Shown one piece after another: positions 26,355 to 35,166 of a stretch of DNA of 64,000 bases. Origin of the DNA: Actinomadura physcomitrii (GTDB lineage Bacteria; Actinomycetota; Actinomycetes; Streptosporangiales; Streptosporangiaceae). The position numbers were made by a program, and so were the translations under genes. Position 1 is the first letter of the stretch. Each line of letters starts with the position of its first letter. The notes beneath the pieces are model-generated. The model was given only the letters and a program-made list of their open reading frames with translations, made no database searches and had not been told where the DNA came from. The stretch lies in contig NZ_WBMS02000021.1 in the NCBI RefSeq assembly GCF_008923205.2, positions 84,317-148,316 of the forward strand. Reading direction: 5' to 3'.

Positions 26355-28091
26355 ATGACGGGATCACCTGTGACCGGCCTCGGCAGCTCACGGCTCGGCC
26401 CCGCCGAACGGGCCGCCGCGCTCGACCGGATGGGCCGCGAGGAGTTCGACGTCGTGGTCGTCGGCGGCGGGATCGTCGGGGCCGGCGCGGCACTGGACGC
26501 GGCGACCCGCGGTCTCACGGTCGCGGTGGTCGAGGCGCGCGACTTCGCGTCCGGGACGTCGTCCCGGTCGTCCAAGCTGATCCACGGCGGGCTGCGCTAC
26601 CTGGAGCAGTACAACTTCGACCTGGTCCGCGAGGCGCTCACCGAACGCAGCCTGCTGCTTCAGCAGATCGCGCCGCATCTGGTCCGTCCCGTCCCGTTCC
26701 TGCTGCCGACCACCCACCACGTGTGGGAACGCGCCTACTTCGGCGCCGGCGTCGCGCTCTACGACCTGCTGTCGCTGCAGATGGGCATGTCGCGGGGCGT
26801 CCCGCACCACCGGCACCTGACGCGCCGCGGCGCGCTGCGGCTCGCGCCGTCCCTGCGCAAGGACGCCTTCACCGGCGCCATCCAGTACTGGGACGCGCAG
26901 GTCGACGACGCCCGCTACGTCATGACGGTGCTGCGGACCGCCGCCGAGTACGGTGCGCAGATCGCGTCCCGCACCCAGGTCCTCGGCTTGCTGCGCGAAG
27001 GCGAGCGCGTCACCGGGCTGCGCATCCGCGACCTGGAGGGCAACACCACCAGCGAGGTCCGCGCGAAGCAGGTCGTCAACGCCACCGGCGTCTGGACCGA
27101 CGACATCCAGGAGCTCGTCGGCGGACGCGGCCAGATCCACGTCAAGGCGTCCAAGGGCATCCACCTCGTCGTCCCAAAGGACCGCATCCACTCCTCGACC
27201 GGGATCATCCTGCGCACCGAGAAGTCCGTGCTGTTCGTCATCCCGTGGGGACGGCACTGGATCATCGGCACCACCGACACCGCCTGGGACCTCGACAAGG
27301 CCCACCCCGCCGCGTCCAAGGCCGACATCGAGTACGTCCTCGACCACGTCAACGCCGTCCTGAACACCCCGCTCACCCACGACGACGTCGAAGGCGTGTA
27401 CGCGGGCCTGCGCCCCCTCCTCACCGGTGAGACGGAGGAGACGTCCAAGCTGTCCCGCGAGCACGTCGTCGCCCACCCCGTCCCCGGCCTCGTCCTGGTC
27501 GCGGGCGGCAAGTACACCACGTACCGCGTCATGGCGAAGGACGCGATCGACGCCGTCGCCCACGGCCTCGACGGCAAGATCCCCGAATCCTGCACCGACC
27601 GCGTCCCGCTCGTCGGCGGCGACGGCTTCCAGGCCATGTGGAACGCCCGTCACCGTCTCGCCGCCCGCTCCGGCGTGCACGTCGCTCGCGTCGAGCACCT
27701 GCTGCGCCGCTACGGCACCCTCACCGACGACCTCCTCGAACTCATCTCCGACAAGCCCGACCTCGGCAAGCCCTTGAGCGGCGCGGACGACTACCTGCGC
27801 GCCGAGGTCGTGTACGCCGCCAGCCACGAGGGCGCCCGGCACCTCAACGACGTCCTCGCCCGCCGCACCCGCATCTCCATCGAGACGTGGGACCGCGGTG
27901 TCGGCGTCGCCCAGGAGGCCGCCGACCTCCTCGCCCCCGTCCTCGGCTGGTCGAAGAAGCAGCGCGACCGGGAGATCGAGTACTACCGCAAGCGCGTCGA
28001 AGCCGAACGCGCCTCCCAGACCCAGGACGACGACCAGGAAGCCGACGCGAGCCGCCGAGGCGCCCCCGACATCGTCCCCACGGCCATCTGA
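26355..28091 (+). CDS. glpD: Glycerol-3-phosphate dehydrogenase (FAD)
   Basis: A membrane-associated aerobic GlpD that oxidises sn-glycerol-3-phosphate to dihydroxyacetone phosphate and passes electrons to the quinone pool. The 578-residue protein has the FAD dinucleotide fold DVVVVGGGIVGAGAALDAAT and the GlpD signature SGTSSRSSKLIHGGLRYLEQ, then IPWGRHWIIGTTDTAWDLD. A GlpD C-terminal helical domain covers about residues 420-540. GGGGGG lies before the ATG. A strong hairpin 17 bp after the stop should end the transcript. Confidence 0.94.
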   Translation: MTGSPVTGLGSSRLGPAERAAALDRMGREEFDVVVVGGGIVGAGAALDAATRGLTVAVVEARDFASGTSSRSSKLIHGGLRYLEQYNFDLVREALTERSLLLQQIAPHLVRPVPFLLPTTHHVWERAYFGAGVALYDLLSLQMGMSRGVPHHRHLTRRGALRLAPSLRKDAFTGAIQYWDAQVDDARYVMTVLRTAAEYGAQIASRTQVLGLLREGERVTGLRIRDLEGNTTSEVRAKQVVNATGVWTDDIQELVGGRGQIHVKASKGIHLVVPKDRIHSSTGIILRTEKSVLFVIPWGRHWIIGTTDTAWDLDKAHPAASKADIEYVLDHVNAVLNTPLTHDDVEGVYAGLRPLLTGETEETSKLSREHVVAHPVPGLVLVAGGKYTTYRVMAKDAIDAVAHGLDGKIPESCTDRVPLVGGDGFQAMWNARHRLAARSGVHVARVEHLLRRYGTLTDDLLELISDKPDLGKPLSGADDYLRAEVVYAASHEGARHLNDVLARRTRISIETWDRGVGVAQEAADLLAPVLGWSKKQRDREIEYYRKRVEAERASQTQDDDQEADASRRGAPDIVPTAI

Positions 28092-28108
28092 CCACCCTCA
28101 ACCACACG

Positions 28109-28138
28109 GGCACTGCAAGCCCCCACGCTTGCAGTGCC
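28109..28138 (+). terminator. Terminator hairpin after glpD
   Basis: A 12-bp perfect stem (28109-28120 with 28127-28138) and the 6-base loop CCCCAC. There is no T tract. Confidence 0.75.
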
Positions 28139-28398
28139 TCGCGCCCTGCCGCCACGAGAACCCCCCCCACGAACAAACCCGCAAACCAAACCCGCGCCCT
28201 CCCACCCCGCATGCACGCCGCCCATGCACGCCGCCATGCGCGCCGCCCGTGCGCGCCGTCCCACCGCGCGGCCCGGTCGCGCCAGCGCGCCGCCTCACCG
28301 CGCCGACCGTGGGGGAAATCTCTCCGAGCGTGGAAGTTGATTTTGGCAAGTAGGTGATCGGTAGGTAGGTCATTCATCGATTCCGGGGGGATTCGAAG

Positions 28399-28602
28399 TC
28401 ATGACCGTGATCGAGGGGAATGGGAGTGTTGCCCAGGCTGGTCGGCGGGTGCGGCTGGGTTGGTGCCGACGCCGGCCGGGGTCTTGACCAGCTGCACCAG
28501 CATGCTGCCCTCGCCGGTCGGCCGCAGCCACCCCGTCCCGTCCTTCGAGCGCTCCAGCAGCACGTCCAGCATCTCGTCGCCCAGCAGCTCCCGGATCGGC
28601 AC
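28399..28602 (-). pseudogene. Possible N-terminal remnant of an IS256-like transposase
   Basis: From GTG 28602 the frame reads IRELLGDEMLDVLLERSKDG, then GEGSMLVQLVK, in the style of the first ~40 residues of actinobacterial IS256 transposases. Resemblance stops near 28480, after which the frame continues with unrelated Pro/Ser-rich sequence to a stop. The catalytic DDE domain is absent. This is pattern recognition over a short stretch, so confidence is low. Confidence 0.35.
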
Positions 28603-28718
28603 CTCCCGGCCGGCGTTGGACGACCTGCGCGTGGCCGTGTCGGGCGAGCGTGGTGGTCGAGCTGGTCAGGCGACGGTGCATCGACCTTGAGGGCCGACCT
28701 GTTGCGGGCAGGGTCGGC

Positions 28719-28754
28719 CTGACCGGTCCCAGCGGGTGGGCTGGGACCGGTCAG
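28719..28754. repeat. 15-bp perfect inverted repeat
   Basis: CTGACCGGTCCCAGC (28719-28733) and its exact complement (28740-28754) are separated by GGGTGG. A weaker palindrome (GGCCGACCTG and CAGGGTCGGCC, 28692-28718) lies immediately before. These could form the transcription terminator of the TetR gene, whose stop is about 190 bp away, or be ends of a decayed insertion. Confidence 0.65.
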
Positions 28755-28939
28755 CCAGGTCAGCCGTCGCTCTGCCGCCTGCTCTGGAGGGCCAACGGAG
28801 TCGTTTGGCCGCTGTGTTGAGCGACGGTATCGGTCGGACCGCCGGTCGGCCGCTTGGCTGTCGTGCCGGTCGCGCCGAGTTGGTATCTCATCCGAGCCGG
28901 CTGGTCGGCCGGCTCGGGGAGGCCGGGCCGGTCGGCGGG

Positions 28940-29917
28940 TCAGCTGGCTGCTCGGCCCAGCATGAGGTCGATGCCGGTCGAATAGAGGTCGGCGGGGACA
29001 CGGTCCGGATCGAGCAGGTGCTGGAAGGCCAGGCCGAAGTCCAGCGCCATCGCCAGGGCCGCGCGCTCGGACGGGGCGATGCCGTCCACATCGCGCAGCT
29101 CGCTGGCGAGGTGGGCGCGGCGCTCGGCGTACCAGTCGGCGATCCGCCAGCCCGCCGCGTAGTCGCGCATGCCGTACAGCCAGAACTCCACCAGCAGGAG
29201 CGCGAGCCTGCGGGCCGGGTCGTCGGAGCCGTCGCGCGAGGCGTTGCGGCCGGCGCGCTCGGCGGCGCCGCGCGCCTGGTCGGCGGACCGCAGCTCGTCG
29301 CAGACGTCCGTGCCGAGCCGGTCGCTGGTGAAGCGCTCGAGCAGGGCCAGCAGTAGATCCGTCTTGCCGGCGAAGTTGGAGTACACCGCTCCCTTGGTGA
29401 GCCCGGCCGCTGCGGCGATGTCGTCGAGCGAGGCGCCGTGGATGCCGCGCTCCGCCCACAGGCGTTCGGCGGCCGACAGCAGGGCGGTCCGTGTCTGCTC
29501 GCGGCGCTCCTGCCGCGCGTTCACCTGGCCTGGCCGTCCCGACCCGCGGGCGGGAGGCCGGCCTTGGCCGGCGTCTCGCCGGAGTGTTCGCTGCTCCGTG
29601 GCGACGGAGCCGCCGCCGAAGCCGGAAGGCGGTGTTCCGCCCGGCATGCCCGGCGGCATTCCGTTCTCCGGCTCGCCGGTTCTGGCGGCGGGGACGGTGG
29701 TGCGCGGGGACGCACCGTTGCCGAGCTCGCCGGGGCGGGTCGTCGTGGCGACCGCTCCGCCGACGGGTCCGTCCGGGAGCGTGGCGGTTCCGGCCGTGGT
29801 CTCTGTGGGGGGTGCGGACGGGCTGGTGCTGCCGCCGCTGGGCGGGCGCGGGGAGCGGGGGTCGCTCGCGTCCGTCGGGTCACCCTCGGGCCGTAGGTCG
29901 CCGTGGGCGTCGTTCAT
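28940..29917 (-). CDS. TetR-family regulator with long N-terminal extension
   Basis: A 325-residue protein. The TetR DNA-binding domain starts only at about residue 133 (ARQERREQTRTALLSAAERL, then LDDIAAAAGLTKGAVYSNFA). It is followed by a ~130-residue ligand domain. Residues 1-130 are rich in Pro, Gly, Thr and Ser (PPGMPGGTPPSGFGGGS) and look disordered. The ATG at 29917 has GGAGGGA 8 bp upstream. An internal GTG at residue 132 would give a standard-length TetR but lacks a ribosome binding site. It is divergent from gabD2-choD, 290 bp away, which it may control. Ligand unknown. Confidence 0.85.
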   Translation of the reverse strand: MNDAHGDLRPEGDPTDASDPRSPRPPSGGSTSPSAPPTETTAGTATLPDGPVGGAVATTTRPGELGNGASPRTTVPAARTGEPENGMPPGMPGGTPPSGFGGGSVATEQRTLRRDAGQGRPPARGSGRPGQVNARQERREQTRTALLSAAERLWAERGIHGASLDDIAAAAGLTKGAVYSNFAGKTDLLLALLERFTSDRLGTDVCDELRSADQARGAAERAGRNASRDGSDDPARRLALLLVEFWLYGMRDYAAGWRIADWYAERRAHLASELRDVDGIAPSERAALAMALDFGLAFQHLLDPDRVPADLYSTGIDLMLGRAAS

Positions 29918-30055
29918 GTGCTGTTCCCTCCGCTGCCGTGGGCGCGCGTCCACGACGCTCCTGACGCGCGGCAGCGAACGTCCGGGAGCGGCGAGATGGG
30001 CGCCGGATTCTCCTCCTGTTCTCGGAATACACCGGTCGGACGCGGTCAGTCCCGT

Positions 30056-30067
30056 AGTTGCGCAACT
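30056..30067. promoter_or_regulatory. Perfect 12-bp palindrome, candidate TetR operator
   Basis: AGTTGCGCAACT is fully self-complementary and sits midway between the divergent TetR gene and gabD2. A second small inverted repeat, GAACG-GTC-CGTTC, lies at 30080-30092. TetR proteins usually bind such sites in the shared promoter; binding is inferred. Confidence 0.4.
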
Positions 30068-30207
30068 CCGCCGGGGTTGGAACGGTCCGTTCGGTGGACG
30101 GTTGTCAGTGCCGGACTAAGAAACCCCTGGAAGGTGGGGCATTTCACGGCAAGTCCGCTGTTACCTGCGGGTAGCCAAAAATGGCCAGGGGGTCATACCC
30201 TGCCTGC

Positions 30208-31788
30208 ATGGCATCCCCGACGGTCCCTGCCAAAGGCGAGGCAGAGCACAAGCTCCCGCAGTCCCTGATCGACCGGCTGGCCTCCCATGTCGCTTCGGGC
30301 GGCGCCGAGACGGTGACGATCCCCAGCCCCTTCACGGGCGAGCCGCTCGCGACGGTCCCGCTGTCCGGGGCCGACGACGTCCGGGCCGCCTACGAGCGGG
30401 CCCGCGAGGCGCAGCGCGCGTGGGCCGCCTTGCCGGTGAGCGAGCGCGTCAAGCCGTTCCTGCGGCTGTCGGACGCGCTGGTCGACCGGCGCGAAGAGAT
30501 CCTGGACATCATCCAGCTCGAGACCGGCAAGGCCCGCCGCCACGCGATGGAGGAGTTCCTCGACGTGGCGCTGTGCTCGCTCTACTACGCCCGCCGCGCC
30601 GCGAAGCTGCTGAAGCCGCGCCGCAGGCAGGGCATGATGCCGGGCCTCACCCGCGTGCAGGAGCTGCGGCACCCCAAGGGGGTCGTCGCGCTGATCTCGC
30701 CGTGGAACTACCCGTTCGCGCTCGGCGCCAGCGACATCGCGCCCGCGATCATGGCGGGCAACGCGGTGATCCACAAGCCGGACACCCAGACGTGCCTGTC
30801 CAGCCTGTGGGTGCTGGACCTGCTGGTCGCGCTCGGGCTGCCGCGCGACGTGTGGCAGATCGTGGTCGGCGACCCTGGCGAGATCGGCGACCCGCTGATC
30901 GACAACGCCGACTACGTGTCGTTCACCGGCTCCACTCGCGGCGGCAAGGCGATCGCCGAACGCGTCGCTCCCCGGCTGGTGTCGTACTCGCTGGAGCTCG
31001 GCGGGAAGAACCCGATGATCGTGATGGCGGACGCCGACGTCGAGCGGACCGCGCGCGGCGCCCTCCGCGCGTGCTTCACCAACGCCGGGCAGCTGTGCAT
31101 CTCGATCGAGCGGATGTACGTCCACGAGGACATCTACGACCGGTTCGTTCCGCGCCTCGTCGAGCTGGTCAAGGGCATGAAGCTCGGCACCGGCCTCGAC
31201 TTCGAGGCCGAGATGGGCTCGCTGACCTACCAGCGCCAACTGGACGCCGTGACGCGGCACGTCGACCAGGCGGTCAAGGAGGGCGCGACCGTCCTCGCCG
31301 GCGGCAAGGCCCGCCCCGACGTCGGCCCGCTGTTCTACGAGCCGACGCTCCTCGCCGACGTCAACGGCGACATGGACCTGTGCGCCGCGGAGACGTTCGG
31401 CCCGGTCGTCGCGATCTACAAGTACCGCGACGAGGACGAGGTCGTCGCCCGCGCCAACGACACCGCCTACGGGCTGAACGCCTCGGTGTGGACGAAGAAG
31501 CCCGCGCGGGCGCGCCGCCTCGCCGCGAGGATCCAGGCCGGCACCGTCAACATCAACGACGGGTACGGCGCCGCCTACGCGTCCTACGACTCGCCGATGG
31601 GCGGGATGAAGCAGTCCGGTGTGGGCCGCCGCCACGGCGCCGAGGGCATGCTGAAGTTCACCGAGGTGCAGACCGTCGCGAGCCAGCACATCATGGACCT
31701 CGAGCCGCCCGGCTCCGTCGGCTACGACAAGTTCGCCGACGTCATGGCCACCGGCATCAAGCTGATGAAGAAGCTGCGGATCAAGTAA
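30208..31788 (+). CDS. gabD2: Succinate-semialdehyde dehydrogenase (GabD2 type)
   Basis: An NAD(P)+-dependent aldehyde dehydrogenase of 526 residues, closest in style to M. tuberculosis GabD2 (Rv1731). Motifs are LISPWNYPFALGASDIAPAI, FTGSTRGGKAIAE, the glutamate in LELGGKNPMIV, the catalytic Cys297 in NAGQLCISIERMYV and the C-terminal YDSPMGGMKQSGVGRRHG. The ATG at 30208 is 6 bp after TACCCT, a plausible -10 for a leaderless transcript; ATG 30181 is the alternative. The physiological aldehyde is not proven. The oxidoreductase downstream starts 2 bp after the stop, so the pair is an operon. Confidence 0.88.
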   Translation: MASPTVPAKGEAEHKLPQSLIDRLASHVASGGAETVTIPSPFTGEPLATVPLSGADDVRAAYERAREAQRAWAALPVSERVKPFLRLSDALVDRREEILDIIQLETGKARRHAMEEFLDVALCSLYYARRAAKLLKPRRRQGMMPGLTRVQELRHPKGVVALISPWNYPFALGASDIAPAIMAGNAVIHKPDTQTCLSSLWVLDLLVALGLPRDVWQIVVGDPGEIGDPLIDNADYVSFTGSTRGGKAIAERVAPRLVSYSLELGGKNPMIVMADADVERTARGALRACFTNAGQLCISIERMYVHEDIYDRFVPRLVELVKGMKLGTGLDFEAEMGSLTYQRQLDAVTRHVDQAVKEGATVLAGGKARPDVGPLFYEPTLLADVNGDMDLCAAETFGPVVAIYKYRDEDEVVARANDTAYGLNASVWTKKPARARRLAARIQAGTVNINDGYGAAYASYDSPMGGMKQSGVGRRHGAEGMLKFTEVQTVASQHIMDLEPPGSVGYDKFADVMATGIKLMKKLRIK

Positions 31789-31790
31789 GG

Positions 31791-33548
31791 ATGGCAGTGA
31801 AGCGGGACTATGACGTGCTCGTCGTCGGGTCGGGGTTCGGCGGGAGCGTGTCGGCGCTGCGGCTGACCGAGAAGGGGTACAAGGTCGGCGTGATCGAGGC
31901 GGGCCGCCGCTTCGACACCGCCCCGTCCGCTGCCCCCGGTGCCCGGTACCCCGCGCTGCCGAAGACGAACTGGCGCGTCTCCCGCTACCTGTGGGCGCCC
32001 GCGCTCGGGCTCACCGGCATGCAGCGGCTGCACCTGATCCGCGGTGCGAAGTCCAGCCGGGTCCTGGTGATGGCCGGCGCGGGCGTCGGCGGCGGATCGC
32101 TCAACTACGCCAACACCCTGTACGTGCCGCCCGCGCAGTTCTTCCAGGACCGCCAGTGGGCGCACATCACCGACTGGCAGGACGAGCTCGCCCCCTACTA
32201 CGACCAGGCCAAGCGGATGCTGGGCGTCGTGGAGAACCCGACCACGACCGAGGCGGACAAGGTCATGAAGAAGGTCGCCGACCGGATGGGCGCGGGCGGC
32301 ACCTTCGTCAAGACCCCGGTGGGTGTCTACTTCGGCCGTGGCGCGGGCATCGAGAGCGGCGACCCGTTCTTCGGCGGCGTCGGCCCGCGTCGCCGCGGCT
32401 GCATGGAGTGCGGCGAGTGCATGGTGGGCTGCCGCCACGGCGCGAAGAACATGCTCACCGAGAATTACCTGTACCTCGCCGAGAAGGCCGGTGCCCGGGT
32501 GATGCCGCTCAGCCGCGTGACCTCGGTGAAGCCGCTGGCGGGCGGCGGCTACGCCGTCGAGATCGTGCGGACCGGGTCGTTCGGGCGCAACCGCAGGACG
32601 CTCACCGCCGAGCAGGTGGTGTTCGCGGCCGGCACCTACGGCACGCAGAAGCTGCTGCACAAGCTCAAGAGCACCGGGCTGCTCCCGCGCCTGTCCGAGC
32701 GCCTCGGCGTACTGACCCGTACCAACTCCGAGGCCATCCTCGGCGGCGGCCGCGCCAACGGCGCGCCCGGCCCGGACTTCTCCAAGGGCGTGGCGATCAC
32801 CTCCTCCTTTCATCCGACTCCCGAGACCCACATCGAGCCCGTCCGCTACGGCCGCGGGTCCAACCTCCTCGCCGGGCTGCAGACCCTGCTGATCGACGGG
32901 GACCGGCCCGGCGAGCGGCACACCCCCCGGATCCTGAAGTTCGCGCGCGAGGCGGTGCGCCGCCCCCGTGACCTGATCCAGCTCTTCGATGTGCGGCACT
33001 GGTCCGAGCGGACGGTGATCGCGCTGGTCATGCAGTCCCGGGACAACTCGATCACGCTCCGCCCGAAGAAGGGCCCGTTCGGCTGGGACGTTCGCGCGTC
33101 CGCGGGGCACGGGGAGCCGAACCCCACCTGGATCCCCGAGGGGCACCGGGCGACCCGGCTGATCGGCGAGGAGATCGCCGGGATCGCCGGCGGCACCTGG
33201 GGCGATCTGTTCGACATCCCGATGACCGCGCACTTCCTCGGTGGCTGCGCCATCGGCGACTCCGCCGAATCCGGCGTCATCGACGCCTACCACCGGGTGT
33301 ACGGACACCCCGGCCTGCACATCGTGGACGGCTCGGCGGTCTCCGCCAACCTCGGCGTCAACCCGTCCCTCACGATCACCGCGCAGGCCGAACGCGCGAT
33401 GTCCTTCTGGCCCAACCGGGGCGAGGCCGACACCCGCCCCGAGCTGGGCGACACCTACCGAAGAATCACCCCCGTCCTTCCCAAGAATCCCGTCGTTCCC
33501 ATGGACGCTCCAGCGGCACTCCACCTTCCCATCGCCGAGATCACCTGA
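31791..33548 (+). CDS. choD: GMC-type FAD oxidoreductase, cholesterol-oxidase-like
   Basis: A 585-residue protein resembling Rv3409c (ChoD). The FAD-binding GxGxxG is VLVVGSGFGGSVSALRLTEKG. The GMC signature is GAGVGGGSLNYANTL, and the C-terminal active-site region reads FLGGCAIGDSAESGVIDAYH and VNPSLTITAQAERA. A striking cysteine cluster (C204, C207, C210, C214 in GCMECGECMVGCRHGAKN) is spaced like an iron-sulphur ligand set. It is also seen in ChoD relatives; classical Streptomyces ChoA lacks it. Steroid oxidation by this subfamily is disputed. The start overlaps an AAGG ribosome binding site right after gabD2. Confidence 0.85.
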   Translation: MAVKRDYDVLVVGSGFGGSVSALRLTEKGYKVGVIEAGRRFDTAPSAAPGARYPALPKTNWRVSRYLWAPALGLTGMQRLHLIRGAKSSRVLVMAGAGVGGGSLNYANTLYVPPAQFFQDRQWAHITDWQDELAPYYDQAKRMLGVVENPTTTEADKVMKKVADRMGAGGTFVKTPVGVYFGRGAGIESGDPFFGGVGPRRRGCMECGECMVGCRHGAKNMLTENYLYLAEKAGARVMPLSRVTSVKPLAGGGYAVEIVRTGSFGRNRRTLTAEQVVFAAGTYGTQKLLHKLKSTGLLPRLSERLGVLTRTNSEAILGGGRANGAPGPDFSKGVAITSSFHPTPETHIEPVRYGRGSNLLAGLQTLLIDGDRPGERHTPRILKFAREAVRRPRDLIQLFDVRHWSERTVIALVMQSRDNSITLRPKKGPFGWDVRASAGHGEPNPTWIPEGHRATRLIGEEIAGIAGGTWGDLFDIPMTAHFLGGCAIGDSAESGVIDAYHRVYGHPGLHIVDGSAVSANLGVNPSLTITAQAERAMSFWPNRGEADTRPELGDTYRRITPVLPKNPVVPMDAPAALHLPIAEIT

Positions 33549-33944
33549 CCGGTCCGCGTTCCGGTTCGTCCCCGCCTCCGCACCGGAACGCGGCCGGCAC
33601 TTCGTGGCAGGCCCACCGCGTCCCATGCTCACGCCCCGACCACGACCGGGGAAGTAGAACGTCATTCTGTGGATAAACCCGCTGACGCTGCCGGGCGGAA
33701 GCCATGCCGGCCGTCCGCCCAGACCGATGCGGCCTTGAGTTGCCGCAAGCCGGGCCATGACGCGTGCCGAGCGGTACCGCCCACCAGGAGTCACGCGTCG
33801 CGGTGCTGAACGATGCTTAACCGCCCACTCCCGGCGGAGTGACCCTTTCAAAGGTGGTGGCGAGGCCGCCGGGTGCCGGCGGCAGGCTGGCCCTGTGCCG
33901 GGCGCTCGGGGGCGAGTTGGGTGCTAGGCGCAGGTTCGTCTTGA
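33549..33944. other. Intergenic region, no gene seen
   Basis: 396 bp between choD and the decayed GlxA-type regulator. Open frames here are shadows without family resemblance, and no strong hairpin was noticed directly after choD. Confidence 0.45.
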
Positions 33945-34913
33945 TTATCGGGGTGCGCCAGCGGGGATGGAGAACGTTCGCCTGTAGCTGCTCGGGGTCG
34001 TGCCCATCTCGTCGGCGAAACGGCGTCGGAAGTTGGATGTGTCCGGGAAGCCAGTGGCGGACGCCACGGACTCGATGGTCGCGTCCGTCCGCTCGAGCAA
34101 TGCGCAGGCTGCCTGGATGCGGCGCCGCAACAGCCATCGGCCGGGTGTCTTGCCGAGCCGCCGCTCGAAGAGGCGCGCGAGGGTGCGGGGCGAGACGGCG
34201 GCCTAGGCGGCGAGTTCGTCGACGTGGATCGGCCTCTGCAGGTTCGCCTCGGCCCAGTCGAGAGCAGGGGAGAGAGCACTCGTCCGGCTCCGACGTCGGT
34301 GCGCGGCGGGACGCGGGAGTACGGGCGTTGGCCGCCGTTGCGGTGCGGTAGAAGCACCATGTGCCGCGCGATGTCGTTGGCGTATGCGGCACCGAAGCCG
34401 CGGCGGACGAGGTGCAGCGCCAAGTCGATCGCCGCGCCGGTGCCTGCGCTCGTTGCGACGTCACCATGGTCGACGTACAGCGCATCCGGTTGGACGGTCA
34501 CGCCGGGATAGCGCCGTGCGAGTTCGTCCGCCATGCGCCAGTGGGTGGTCGCGGTACGGCCGTCAAGGAGTTTCATAGCGGCGAGTGCGAACGCGCCAGA
34601 GCACATGCCGACGATGCGGGCCGCGTTCATGGGCCTGCCTCACGGCGCGGGCGAGCCGTGAGGACGGGTGGGCTTTCCGGTCGGGCCAGCCGCTGACGAA
34701 CACGGAGTCGGCCTCGGAGAGGATCTCGAGACCGTGCTGGACGAACATGCGGTAGCCCGCCTTGGCCGCCAAGGCGCCCGGCCTCTCGGCGCAGGAGCGA
34801 AACGAGTAGCGGGTCTCGACGCCCGGGTGGTCGATGCCGAAGACCTCGGCGAGGCCTCTCAGCTCGAACGTCGACTGGGGCGGCGTGACCAGCGCAGCGA
34901 CGCGGTGGAGCAT
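33945..34913 (-). pseudogene. Broken GlxA-family AraC regulator (DJ-1/PfpI domain plus AraC HTH)
   Basis: Three fragments of one ~320-residue regulator can be followed. The first (34913 to about 34620) has the DJ-1-like start VAALVTPPQSTFELRGLAEV and LSEADSVFVSGWP. The frame then shifts to IVGMCSGAFALAAMKLLDGR and TTHWRMADELARRYPGVTVQ (about 34620-34290). A second shift returns to the original frame for IHVDELAA, a stop codon (TAG, plus-strand 34203-34205 region), then AAVSPRTLARLFERRLGKTP and the second helix-turn-helix FPDTSNFRRRFADEMGTTPS. Two frameshifts and a nonsense codon mean no intact product. It is divergent from the truncated avidin-like ORF. Confidence 0.85.
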
Positions 34914-34986
34914 GGCGGCAGGGTAATCCTGGTTCGCGACTATTCAGCCACTGGTCCCCTGGGCACCCGACGGAGATCGTGGAGGC

Positions 34987-35103
34987 ATGAGCAATGACAA
35001 CACCGTGAGCTGGGCGGGCACATGGCGCAATCAGTACGGGTCGACGCTGGTCATCGCTGATGATGCCGACGGGGGATTGCGCGACACCTTCACACGCGTG
35101 TGA
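34987..35103 (+). pseudogene. Truncated avidin/streptavidin-family gene
   Basis: A 38-residue ORF whose central part, WAGTWRNQYGSTLVIADDAD, followed by GGLRDTF, matches the first two strands of the avidin family: compare the GTWYNQLGST of streptavidin. The biotin-contacting Asn and Ser of strand 1 (N15 and S19) are present, with Tyr for Leu between them. The reading frame ends after the second strand (TFTRV), where ~85 more residues forming the barrel should follow, so it cannot fold as an avidin. The next bases already form the terminator of the metalloprotease gene, so the 3' part was deleted. GGAGG sits too close to the ATG for strong translation. Confidence 0.6.
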
Positions 35104-35121
35104 CGTCGCGGAAGGGGCGTG

Positions 35122-35156
35122 CCCGGCGCCGGAGGGGGTGGGTCTCCGGCGCCGGG
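35122..35156. terminator. Hairpin terminator of the M43 protease gene
   Basis: A 13-bp perfect stem CCCGGCGCCGGAG (35122-35134) with 35144-35156 and a 9-base loop. It lies 10 bp after the stop of the minus-strand protease and can work in both directions. Confidence 0.75.
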
Positions 35157-35166
35157 ACGTGCCGGG

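Larger units (their letters stand above)
28139..28939. other. 800-bp gene-poor region with repeats and palindromes
   Basis: Between glpD and the TetR gene. It contains short direct repeats around CATGCACGCCGC (about 28210-28260), a possible transposase fragment on the minus strand (28399-28602), paired palindromes (28691-28754) and many GGTCGG/CCGACC hexamers (28680-28950). No intact gene was recognised. The mix suggests an old insertion scar. Confidence 0.5.

Noticed and set aside
29438..29964. Plus-strand frames opposite the TetR N-terminal extension
   Set aside because: Ala/Gly/Arg-rich; the minus-strand frame has a strong ribosome binding site and continues into a real TetR domain.
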